Assembly (NCBI GenBank): GCA_031261245.1
Contig: JAISKU010000110.1
Coordinates: 1 to 18,286 of the forward strand
Direction: 5' to 3'
Length of the DNA stretch: 18,286 nucleotides
Origin: Oscillospiraceae bacterium
GTDB taxonomy: Bacteria; Bacillota; Clostridia; Oscillospirales; Oscillospiraceae
Shown here: positions 1 to 6,047 of the stretch, in pieces
How positions within the stretch are numbered: position 1 is the first letter of the stretch
How the letters are laid out: each line of letters starts with the position of its first letter
Program-made: the position numbers and the translations under genes
Notes under the pieces: model-generated
Seen by the model: only the letters and a program-made list of their open reading frames with translations
What the model was told of the DNA's origin: nothing
Database searches by the model: none

Positions 1-58
1 CGACCCGAACCTCATCCTCGACGGCCTGCGGATACTGTTTGAGAAGAACAAAAAATAG
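1..58 (+). CDS. C-terminal fragment of an unidentified protein
   Basis: An open frame enters from the left edge and ends in TAG at 56-58. It encodes the last 18 residues, ending LRILFEKNKK. The tail is amphipathic and lysine-rich, which fits the end of a cytoplasmic protein, but it is too short to assign to a family. I take it as real because it is open from the edge, it is on the same strand as the next gene, and a hairpin-like sequence follows it. Confidence 0.5.
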   Translation, partial: DPNLILDGLRILFEKNKK

Positions 59-73
59 GATTTTGCGAAAATC

Positions 74-96
74 GGGGCGACTCACAGAGCCGCCCC
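74..96 (+). terminator. GC-rich hairpin, possible terminator or palindromic repeat
   Basis: The arms GGGGCGACTC (74-83) and GAGCCGCCCC (87-96) pair around the loop ACA with one A/C mismatch. The hairpin lies between the end of the partial gene and the SLH-LRR gene. There is no T tract on the + side, so intrinsic termination is uncertain. Its shape (10-bp stem, tiny loop, GGGGCG edge) also resembles the 27-nt palindromic repeats found further along at 3361, 4542 and 4579. Confidence 0.35.
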
Positions 97-135
97 GCCC
101 ATAAGTTAATATTACAAACGAAGGGAAATGGGAAC

Positions 136-1251
136 ATGAAAAAACTACTCGCAGCACTCCTCGCGGTCGCGCTGTGCGCGAGCCTCGCGGTTTCTGCGCT
201 GGCGGCGAGCCCGTTCAGTGATGTTTCCTCAGACGCGCCGTACTACGATGCGGTTGTCTGGGCGAGTGAAAACGGCTACGTAAACGGCGTCGGCGGCGGA
301 AAATTCAACCCCGGCGGGAACCTGAGCCGCGGCGACTTCGCCACTGTGCTGTGGCGTTATGCAGGTGCGCCGGCGGTCGCAGACGCACCGGAGTTCTCCG
401 ACGTTGCGGCGGGCGTGTATTACGCGGACGCGGTCGCTTGGGCTGTTTCAAAAAACATTACAAACGGCGTCGGAAACGGAAAATATGCCCCGAAAGAAAG
501 CCTCACACTCTGGCAGCTCGACATCATGCTTCAGCGTTATGAAACGGGAGAAATTGACGGGATAACGAGTGACGAACCAAAGACGACCGCGACCCGCGCG
601 GACATCGTCGTCGCACTGAAGAACTTTGGCGTCGTCCCGGAAATCATAACCATAAAAGGCGAGAAATACAGTACGAGCCTGACCGTTCTCCAGTTGGTTG
701 ATATTGAGTTGACAAACGCTGAGATTAAGCCGCTGAAGTATATGACAAATTTGACGGAATTGAGATTGATCCGCAATCAGATTAGCGATATAAGCCCGCT
801 TAAAGGGTTGACAAATTTGACGACATTGTACTTGGGCGGAAACAAAATCAGCGATATAAACGTGCTGAACGGCTTGACGAATTTGACAAAGTTGAGCTTG
901 AGCAAAAACCAAATCAGTGACATTGATGTGCTGAAGGGTCTGACGAGTTTGACGGAATTGTACTTGGGCGGAAATAAAATCAGCGATATAAGCGTGTTGA
1001 AGGACTTGACCGGATTAGAACGGCTGGAATTGGAGAACAACCAAATCAGCGACATAAGCGCACTTAAAGGTCTGACGAAGTTGGTAAATTTAAGATTGGA
1101 CAATAACCAAATCAGCGAGGTAAATGTGCTGAAGGAATTGAAAAATTTGAAGTCTTTAGGGTTGGTTAGTAACCCGGTTACAAAAGAACAAATCCACGAA
1201 TTATTAGTGGCATTGCCGGGATGCATGATATCCAGTTCTGGAATATCGTAA
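136..1251 (+). CDS. Secreted SLH-domain / internalin-type leucine-rich-repeat protein
   Basis: Predicted cell-surface protein of 371 residues. Residues 1-25 are a signal peptide (MKK, hydrophobic core, ALAAS cleavage region). Two SLH repeats follow: about 26-80 (PFSDV...YYDAV, ending LWRYAG) and 85-135 (EFSDV...YYADAV, ending LQRY). SLH domains usually bind pyruvylated secondary cell-wall polymer and commonly come in threes. A possible remnant of a third is TRADIVVALKNFG at 153-165. Residues 200-353 are seven 22-residue LRRs of internalin type (L..LTNLT.L.L..N.ISDI..), preceded by a degenerate unit at 178-199. The start is ATG 136, with a modest purine-rich site (AAGGGAAATGGGAAC) before it. 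The SLH part is GC-rich like the surroundings, while the LRR part is clearly AT-richer. The likely role is adhesion or protein-protein contact at the envelope; the ligand is unknown. Confidence 0.9.
   Translation: MKKLLAALLAVALCASLAVSALAASPFSDVSSDAPYYDAVVWASENGYVNGVGGGKFNPGGNLSRGDFATVLWRYAGAPAVADAPEFSDVAAGVYYADAVAWAVSKNITNGVGNGKYAPKESLTLWQLDIMLQRYETGEIDGITSDEPKTTATRADIVVALKNFGVVPEIITIKGEKYSTSLTVLQLVDIELTNAEIKPLKYMTNLTELRLIRNQISDISPLKGLTNLTTLYLGGNKISDINVLNGLTNLTKLSLSKNQISDIDVLKGLTSLTELYLGGNKISDISVLKDLTGLERLELENNQISDISALKGLTKLVNLRLDNNQISEVNVLKELKNLKSLGLVSNPVTKEQIHELLVALPGCMISSSGIS
733..1194 (+). repeat. Seven in-frame 66-bp leucine-rich repeat units
   Basis: Seven consecutive 66-bp units encode the 22-residue LRRs, with unit starts at 733, 799, 865, 931, 997, 1063 and 1129. 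Units 2 and 4 both encode LYLGGNKISDI and are almost identical at DNA level over about 40 bases, while units 3 and 5 carry NQISDI. This pattern suggests duplication of a two-unit (132-bp) block. Unit 7 is the most diverged, as expected for a capping repeat. The region uses many TTG leucine codons and is AT-richer than the flanking DNA. Confidence 0.85.
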
Positions 1252-1276
1252 AAAACAGTACACTCCCCCCACACAC

Positions 1277-1302
1277 AAAACCCACCCTCTCGGGTGGGTT
1301 TT
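1277..1302. terminator. Bidirectional intrinsic terminator
   Basis: A perfect inverted repeat: AAAACCCACCC (1277-1287), loop TCTC, GGGTGGGTTTT (1292-1302). It lies between two convergent genes, with a T run on the + strand and, through the AAAA arm, on the - strand. It can therefore end both the SLH-LRR transcript and that of the 274-residue gene. Confidence 0.85.
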
Positions 1303-1327
1303 GCTCTGCGCTGTCATCGCCGGTGGC

Positions 1328-2152
1328 CTAATTGTACTTCTCCCGCGCCTCGCGGTACCCCTCGGGCGCCTCAAGCGAATCCGGCGGGAAGAACTCCTCG
1401 ACGGGGAAGTGGATGCGCGAGAAGAGCGTGCAGGCGTCGTCGTCGCCGCTGCCGAGGCACTCCTTGTCGGGCACGAAATAGTCGTAGCTCGGCATAAGCA
1501 GCTGCGTGTCGCGCTCAAGGCGCACGATCGAGAACTGGCCGAGCGTGACGTACACGCGGCGGTTCGGGTTGTCGAACGCGAGATCCCCGCCGAAGTTGTC
1601 GCAAATCTGCTCCGGAATCTCGGACACGCCGAATTCGCAGCGGTTGTCGCACACATCGACGAGCTTCATGCCGAGCACAATCGGGTCCACCGCCTCGACG
1701 ACGGCGGTGGGGAGGTTGGAGTACTCGAGCTGTCCGAAATCAGAGCCGCCGAGCACAGTTTTTGAGGTGAAGATTTTCGCGCTGCCCTCGCTTCCGAACA
1801 GCAGCACGCGCTTGTCGAACACCGCAAGACCGGAGATCTCCACGGGCTTGTTGATAAGCGTGAACGCCTCCCCGTGAACCCTGTAGAAGTATCTGATATC
1901 GACGGAGTAGTAGCCGCGGTTGAACGTCACTTCCTCCACATCTATGTTCGCGTACAGGAGCTTCGCGCTTCTCGCGCGGACGGAGACGGCGTTGTCCACC
2001 GCCTTCTGCGACTCGCGCGTGAGATACAGGCGCAAATCCTCGATGCAGTCCTTGTCGCGGCAGGAATCATATATTTTTTTCGTATGTATGCTGACAGCCT
2101 CTCTGATGGGGGCGTTATCCGGCGCGGGACCGGGTATTACCTTGTCTGTCAT
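1328..2152 (-). CDS. Conserved cysteine-rich protein of unknown function (274 aa)
   Basis: No named family recognised. The protein is soluble, with no signal peptide or membrane segment. The N-terminal part has a distinctive stretch at residues 22-45 (IHTKKIYDSC, then RDKDC, then IEDLRLYLT), which I associate from memory with uncharacterised clostridial proteins; this is unverified. There are seven cysteines (31, 36, 168, 172, 184, 232, 241), with CxxxxC and CxxxC spacings that could bind metal or form disulfides. The middle part (about 60-135) looks beta-rich. The start ATG is well supported by GAGGAGGAG about 8 bases upstream. The gene is monocistronic, divergent from ruvC and convergent with the SLH-LRR gene. 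A spore-envelope role is conceivable in a spore former, but nothing in the sequence proves it. Confidence 0.85.
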   Translation of the reverse strand: MTDKVIPGPAPDNAPIREAVSIHTKKIYDSCRDKDCIEDLRLYLTRESQKAVDNAVSVRARSAKLLYANIDVEEVTFNRGYYSVDIRYFYRVHGEAFTLINKPVEISGLAVFDKRVLLFGSEGSAKIFTSKTVLGGSDFGQLEYSNLPTAVVEAVDPIVLGMKLVDVCDNRCEFGVSEIPEQICDNFGGDLAFDNPNRRVYVTLGQFSIVRLERDTQLLMPSYDYFVPDKECLGSGDDDACTLFSRIHFPVEEFFPPDSLEAPEGYREAREKYN

Positions 2153-2222
2153 TTTATTACTCCTCCTCTAAGTGGATGTAGTTACGGTACAGTTTATGCG
2201 CGAGAGCACATGCTTGTGAGTA

Positions 2223-2252
2223 TTGCTTTTTTTGTGAGATATATGGTATAGT
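2223..2252 (+). promoter_or_regulatory. Probable sigma-A promoter of ruvCAB
   Basis: TTGCTT (2223-2228), an 18-bp spacer and TATAGT (2247-2252), placed 17 bases before the ruvC ATG. The untranslated leader would be about 10 bases and contains the weak ribosome site GGTGAAGAA. Confidence 0.55.
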
Positions 2253-2269
2253 GTATATCGGGTGAAGAA

Positions 2270-2782
2270 ATGATTATTTTGGGAATAGACCCCGGACTTG
2301 CCACCGTGGGCTTCGGCGTCGTCGAGGCGCACGGCGCGCGGATATCCTACGCGCGGCACGGCGTCATATCCACGCAGGCCGGGCAGAGGCTCGCGCTGCG
2401 CCTGTCAAGGATATACTATGACGTACTTGAGCTTATTGACACCTTCAAACCCGACGCGATTGCGATAGAGGAGCTTTTTTTCAACACGAACATCACGACG
2501 GGCATCTCCGTCGCCCACGGGCGCGCCGCCGCGATACTCGCGGGGGAGGAGCGGGGCGTCACAATGTACGAGTACACGCCGCTTCAGGTGAAGCAGGCCG
2601 TCACGGGCTACGGCCGCGCTGAGAAAAAGCAGGTCATGGAGATGGTGAAGCGCCTTTTGCAGCTCGACGCGATACCGCGCCCCGACGACGCGGCCGACGG
2701 CCTCGCGCTCGCAATCTGCCACGCCCGCAACGCGTCGTCGCTTATCAGCGGAATAGGAGGGGCGCAATGTTCTACTATTTAG
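2270..2782 (+). CDS. ruvC: Crossover junction endodeoxyribonuclease RuvC
   Basis: RuvC is the homodimeric, Mg2+-dependent nuclease that cuts Holliday junctions symmetrically after RuvAB has migrated them. The 170-residue length is typical. The RNase H-like acidic catalytic set is present: D7 in ILGIDPGL, E67/E68 in IAIEELFF, and D140 and D143 in RPDDAADGLALA. The basic segment GRAEKKQV (115-122) matches the DNA-contacting region of the family. The start ATG 2270 gives the canonical MIILGIDPG N-terminus. Its 3' end overlaps ruvA by 16 bases, so the two are probably translationally coupled. It is the first gene of the ruvC-ruvA-ruvB series. Confidence 0.97.
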   Translation: MIILGIDPGLATVGFGVVEAHGARISYARHGVISTQAGQRLALRLSRIYYDVLELIDTFKPDAIAIEELFFNTNITTGISVAHGRAAAILAGEERGVTMYEYTPLQVKQAVTGYGRAEKKQVMEMVKRLLQLDAIPRPDDAADGLALAICHARNASSLISGIGGAQCSTI

Positions 2783-3357
2783 AGGGTACCGTCGCGATTC
2801 TGGAGCCGAATCTCGCCGTCATAGACTGCGGCGGCGTCGGCTACGCGTGCCACACGACGCTCGCGACGCTCTCGCGGCTTGAGCTCGGCAAAAAAGTGCG
2901 GCTTTACACGTACTGCAACATAAAAGAGGACGCGTTCGACGTCTTCGGCTTCCACTCGACGTCGGAGAAGCGCTGCTTTGAGCTGCTGCTGTCCGTGTCG
3001 GGCGTCGGGCCGCGCGCCGCGCTCGCGATTCTCTCCGCGTGTACGCCCGACGCGCTCGCGATCGCCGTGATCACGGACGACGTGGCGGCGCTCACCCGCG
3101 CTCCCGGCGTCGGCAAAAAGCTCGCCCAGCGCGTGATTCTTGAGCTCAAGGACAAGGTCTCAAAGGAGGCGGAGAGTCTCAAGGGCTCCGGCTTCGTACC
3201 GCCGTCACAGGATACGCCGGGTGGGCGCGCGGCGGAGGCTCAGGCGGCGCTCGCCGTGCTCGGCTACACCCCGGGCGAGATCTCCGGCCTCATGCGCAAG
3301 CTCGACGTCGAGAGCATGACCACGGAAGAGATAATAAAAGCCGCATTAAAATCATAA
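2767..3357 (+). CDS. ruvA: Holliday junction branch migration protein RuvA
   Basis: RuvA forms the tetramer that holds the four-way junction open and loads RuvB. The 196-residue length is normal. Domain I is the OB fold (1-65, beginning MFYYLEGTV). Domain II has two helix-hairpin-helix motifs (SVSGVGPRAALAIL about 76-89, and APGVGKKLAQRVILEL about 112-127). A flexible linker is rich in S, P and G (about 133-155). Domain III (about 156-196, AEAQAALAVLGY and onward) contacts RuvB. GGAGG lies about 6 bases before ATG 2767, inside the end of ruvC. A 135-bp gap with repeats follows before ruvB, which is unusual since ruvA and ruvB are normally closely spaced. Confidence 0.97.
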   Translation: MFYYLEGTVAILEPNLAVIDCGGVGYACHTTLATLSRLELGKKVRLYTYCNIKEDAFDVFGFHSTSEKRCFELLLSVSGVGPRAALAILSACTPDALAIAVITDDVAALTRAPGVGKKLAQRVILELKDKVSKEAESLKGSGFVPPSQDTPGGRAAEAQAALAVLGYTPGEISGLMRKLDVESMTTEEIIKAALKS

Positions 3358-3360
3358 TCT

Positions 3361-3387
3361 GTAGGGGTCGGCGTCCCCGACGACCCG
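3361..3387 (+). repeat. 27-nt palindromic repeat, copy A (diverged)
   Basis: This 27-nt element begins GTAGGGGTCG and ends CGACCCG, exactly the ends and length of the two copies before glmM. The outer stem GGGTCG/CGACCC is intact. Inner pairing is partly kept: relative to the other copies, the pair at element positions 12 and 19 changes from T-A to C-G. It starts three bases after the ruvA stop codon. It could act as a REP-like mRNA 3' structure; a T tract is absent. Confidence 0.75.
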
Positions 3388-3473
3388 TGAAACAAACGAC
3401 GACCCGTGAAACAAACGACAACCCGTAAAACAAACGACGACCCGTAAAACGAACGACGACCCGTAAAACAAAC
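3379..3473 (+). repeat. Five-copy 19-bp tandem direct repeat
   Basis: Five head-to-tail copies, at 3379, 3398, 3417, 3436 and 3455. The unit is GACGACCCGTRAAACAAAC: copies 1 and 2 have G at R, copies 3-5 have A. Copy 3 has GACA instead of GACG, and copy 4 ends CGAAC. The first unit overlaps the right arm of the palindromic repeat at 3361-3387, so the array probably grew from that arm plus adjoining bases. Nineteen is not a multiple of three, so this is not coding. There are no spacers, so it is not a CRISPR. It ends about 20 bases before ruvB. Confidence 0.9.
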
Positions 3474-3492
3474 GACAGACAGGTGACTACAT

Positions 3493-4533
3493 ATGTCCAT
3501 TCAATTTTCCGACGACAACCCGAAAGCCCCGATAACGGCGCCGATCTCCCTGCCGGAGGACGACGTCGAGGTCGGTCTGCGCCCGAAAAACCTGTCGGAG
3601 TACATCGGACAGGAGAAGGCGAAGCAGAACCTCGCGATCTTCATCGAGGGCGCGAAGCGGCGCAATGAGCCGCTCGACCACGTGCTGCTGCACGGCCCCC
3701 CGGGTCTCGGCAAGACGACGCTCGCGGCGATTATCGCGTCCGAAATGGGCGTGAATCTCCGCAAAACCTCCGGTCCCGCAATCGAAAAGCCGAAGGATCT
3801 CGCCGCGCTCTTGACAAATCTCGACGAGAATGACATACTTTTCATCGACGAGATTCACCGCATGAACCGCTCGATTGAGGAGATTCTCTACCCCGCGATG
3901 GAGGACAGGCAGATCGACATCATCATCGGGCAGGGCCCCTCCGCCGCGTCGATATGCCTCGAGCTGAAGAGCTTCACCCTCGTCGGGGCCACGACGCGCG
4001 CCGGCCAGCTCTCGAGCCCCTTGCGCGACAGATTCGGCATCGACCTCAAGCTTGAGCTGTACACGCCCGACGAGCTGCTGCAAATTGTGGAGCGCTCGGC
4101 GAAAATCCTCGGCATCCCGACGGAGCCGGAGGGCGCGCGGGAGATCGCGTCGCGCGCGCGCGGCACGCCGCGCGTCGCGAACAGACTGCTGCGGCGCGTG
4201 CGCGACTTCGCGGAGGTCACGGGCACGGGCGTAATCACAAAATCGGCCGCCGACGACGCGCTCACGCGGCTCGATATCGACCGCGACGGCCTCGACGCGA
4301 TTGACCGCCGGCTGCTCGCGGGGATAATCCGCAACTACGGCGGCGGACCCGTCGGACTTGAGACGATTGCCGCGACGATAAACGAGGAGGCCATCACGAT
4401 CGAGGACGTGTACGAGCCGTACCTCATGCGGCAGGGCTATCTCACCCGCACGCCGCGCGGCCGCTGCGCCACCCGCCTCGCGTATGAGCATCTCGGCCTC
4501 GCGTTCACCGGCAACGAACAACTGTCAATATAA
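3493..4533 (+). CDS. ruvB: Holliday junction branch migration DNA helicase RuvB
   Basis: RuvB is the hexameric AAA+ ATPase that pumps DNA through the RuvA-bound junction. The 346-residue length is typical. Visible motifs are the N-terminal LRPKNLSEYIGQEKAKQNL, Walker A GPPGLGKT (68-75), Walker B LFIDEIH (116-122), sensor 1 GATTRA (165-170), and the arginine-finger region SSPLRDRFG (174-182). The C-terminal winged helix ends with RTPRGR, which contacts DNA. The start ATG 3493 follows AGGTGACTACAT. It is separated from ruvA by the palindrome and the 19-bp array, yet is on the same strand with no clear promoter of its own, so it probably shares the ruvC transcript. About 10 bases after its stop, two further palindromic repeats begin. 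Confidence 0.97.
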   Translation: MSIQFSDDNPKAPITAPISLPEDDVEVGLRPKNLSEYIGQEKAKQNLAIFIEGAKRRNEPLDHVLLHGPPGLGKTTLAAIIASEMGVNLRKTSGPAIEKPKDLAALLTNLDENDILFIDEIHRMNRSIEEILYPAMEDRQIDIIIGQGPSAASICLELKSFTLVGATTRAGQLSSPLRDRFGIDLKLELYTPDELLQIVERSAKILGIPTEPEGAREIASRARGTPRVANRLLRRVRDFAEVTGTGVITKSAADDALTRLDIDRDGLDAIDRRLLAGIIRNYGGGPVGLETIAATINEEAITIEDVYEPYLMRQGYLTRTPRGRCATRLAYEHLGLAFTGNEQLSI

Positions 4534-4541
4534 AAAACACC

Positions 4542-4568
4542 GTAGGGGTCGATGTCCACATCGACCCG
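4542..4568 (+). repeat. 27-nt palindromic repeat, copy B1
   Basis: The element begins GTAGGGGTCG and ends CGACCCG. It contains a perfect 10-bp stem, GGGTCGATGT (4546-4555) with ACATCGACCC (4558-4567), around a CC loop. It is identical to copy B2, 37 bases downstream, and related to copy A after ruvA. Such elements are the type of REP-like intergenic palindrome known from many uncultured Clostridia; that comparison is from memory. Confidence 0.85.
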
Positions 4569-4578
4569 CCGACAACAC

Positions 4579-4605
4579 GTAGGGGTCGATGTCCACATCG
4601 ACCCG
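4579..4605 (+). repeat. 27-nt palindromic repeat, copy B2
   Basis: An exact second copy of B1 with a 10-base spacer (CCGACAACAC) between them. It ends 25 bases before the glmM start codon. Two 10-bp-stem hairpins in a row in the ruvB-glmM gap could protect the upstream mRNA from 3' exonuclease or attenuate readthrough into glmM. There is no T tract, so simple intrinsic termination is unlikely. Confidence 0.85.
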
Positions 4606-4630
4606 CATATACATACATGTGGAGGTATAC

Positions 4631-5974
4631 ATGGGAAAATATTTCGGAACAGACGGGATACGCGGCGTCGCGAACGCCGAGCTCGACGCGCGCCTCGCGT
4701 TTCGCGCGGGCTTCGCCGCCGCGACCGTGGTGGGCGAGGAGACTGGCCGCCGCCCGCGCGCGATAATCGGAAAGGACACGCGCATCTCCTCCGACATGAT
4801 TGAGGCCGCGCTCATCGCCGGCCTGTGCTCCGGCGGCGCCGACGCGTCGTCCCTCGGCGTGCTGCCGACGCCCGCGATCGCGTACCTCGCGAGAAAGACG
4901 GGCGCCGACCTCGGCATCGTCGTCTCCGCCTCGCACAACCCGTATGAGCACAACGGCATAAAATTCTTCAACTCGCACGGCTTCAAGCTCTCCGACGAGC
5001 GCGAGGCGAGGATCGAGGGGATAATCGACTCCCCCGAGGCGCTCCCGCTGCGCACGCACGGCGAGATGGGGCGCGTGATCCGCGACACGAGCAGCTTTGA
5101 CACGTACATAGACCACGTGGCGGAGCGCGCGACGGGCGATTTCGGGAAGATAAAGGCCGTCGTGGACTGCGCCAACGGCGCGGCGAGCGTCACGGCGCGC
5201 CGCCTGTTCCGCAAAATCGGCGCGCGCGTCAAATTCATACACGACCGCCCGGACGGCGTGAATATAAACGCCGCGTGCGGCTCCACGCACATCGACGCGC
5301 TGCGCCGCGCCGTGACGCACGGCGGCTGCGACATCGGCTTCGCCTTTGACGGCGACGCCGACAGGTGCCTGATGATTGATGAGCGCGGGGAGCTCATCGA
5401 CGGTGACGTGATTCTCGCCGTGAACGCCGCGCACATGAAAAAGCTCGGCACGCTGAAGAGCAACGCCGTCGTCGGCACGATTGTGTCGAACTCCGGCCTC
5501 GACGAGTTCGGGAAAAACGAGGGCATCGAGGTGCTGCGCTCCGACGTCGGCGACCGCAACGTCATCGAGCTGATGAAAAAAAGCGGCGCGAACCTCGGCG
5601 GCGAGGCTTCGGGGCACACGATCTTCCTCGACGACTGCACGACGGGCGACGGCCAGCTCTCCGCCGTGAAGCTTCTGAACATACTCGCCGCGACGGGCAA
5701 AACGGCGTCGGAGCTCACCGCCGCCGTGCCGCGCTTCCCGCAGGTCATCGTGAACGCGATAGCGGCCACGGCGGAGGACAAGCGCCGCATAATGGCCAGT
5801 CCGCAGCTCGCGCTCGCGATCGAGGCGGCGGAAAAAGCGCTCGCGGGGCAGGGGAGGATACTCGTGCGCCCGTCGGGCACGGAGGCGTACATACGCGTCA
5901 CTGTAGAGGCCGAAACGGAGCGTAAAGCGGGCGAATGTGCCGCGCAAATCGCCGAAATCGCCGAAAGTTTGTGA
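4631..5974 (+). CDS. glmM: Phosphoglucosamine mutase GlmM
   Basis: GlmM interconverts glucosamine-6-phosphate and glucosamine-1-phosphate, on the cytoplasmic route to UDP-GlcNAc for peptidoglycan. The 447 residues from ATG 4631 match the family. Key motifs are the N-terminal GKYFGTDGIRG, the active-site loop SASHNP with the phosphorylated serine at 101, the Mg2+ loop DGDADR (240-245), and the C-terminal phosphate-binding RPSGTE. The ATG at 4631 is preferred over an in-frame ATG at 4589 because it has GGAGG 5 bases upstream and gives the canonical start; the earlier ATG lies inside a palindromic repeat. The antisense strand is open over almost the whole gene, a normal effect of GC-rich codon use. 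It may be cotranscribed with ruvB. Confidence 0.97.
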   Translation: MGKYFGTDGIRGVANAELDARLAFRAGFAAATVVGEETGRRPRAIIGKDTRISSDMIEAALIAGLCSGGADASSLGVLPTPAIAYLARKTGADLGIVVSASHNPYEHNGIKFFNSHGFKLSDEREARIEGIIDSPEALPLRTHGEMGRVIRDTSSFDTYIDHVAERATGDFGKIKAVVDCANGAASVTARRLFRKIGARVKFIHDRPDGVNINAACGSTHIDALRRAVTHGGCDIGFAFDGDADRCLMIDERGELIDGDVILAVNAAHMKKLGTLKSNAVVGTIVSNSGLDEFGKNEGIEVLRSDVGDRNVIELMKKSGANLGGEASGHTIFLDDCTTGDGQLSAVKLLNILAATGKTASELTAAVPRFPQVIVNAIAATAEDKRRIMASPQLALAIEAAEKALAGQGRILVRPSGTEAYIRVTVEAETERKAGECAAQIAEIAESL

Positions 5975-6012
5975 ATATCACACAAAATTATTCAACAAAC
6001 ATAAAAAAACAC

Positions 6013-6040
6013 TTGACAATTTCAATATAAGTGTTATAGT
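6013..6040 (+). promoter_or_regulatory. Strong sigma-A-type promoter of the sigma-factor gene
   Basis: A perfect -35 TTGACA (6013-6018), a 16-bp spacer and -10 TATAGT (6035-6040), in a short AT-rich island just after glmM. Transcription should begin near 6046-6048, which rules out translation from the in-frame ATG at 5937 on this transcript and points to a GTG start very close to the mRNA 5' end. Confidence 0.8.
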
Positions 6041-6047
6041 GAAATGC

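Noticed and set aside
3379..3473. CRISPR array
   Set aside because: Units are directly contiguous at 19 bp with no unique spacers, and no cas genes are present.
3264..3500. - strand open frame across the ruvA end and the 19-bp repeats, with a repetitive Cys/Phe/Thr/Gly/Arg peptide
   Set aside because: The 19-bp period is not a multiple of three, there is no Shine-Dalgarno, and the frame simply lacks stops through the repeats.
4589..4630. Upstream ATG for glmM giving 14 extra residues
   Set aside because: It lies inside a palindromic repeat, has no ribosome site, and the extension is unlike GlmM; ATG 4631 has GGAGG and the canonical N-terminus.
4505..5985. Two very long - strand open frames (over 480 codons each) opposite glmM
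   Set aside because: They are antisense to a confidently identified glmM, have low-complexity Arg/Ala/Ser-rich translations and no ribosome sites. They arise from GC-rich codon use.
5937..6047. ATG 5937 as start of the sigma factor
   Set aside because: It overlaps glmM by 38 bases, lacks a Shine-Dalgarno and lies upstream of a strong promoter; the extra 37 residues do not resemble SigH.
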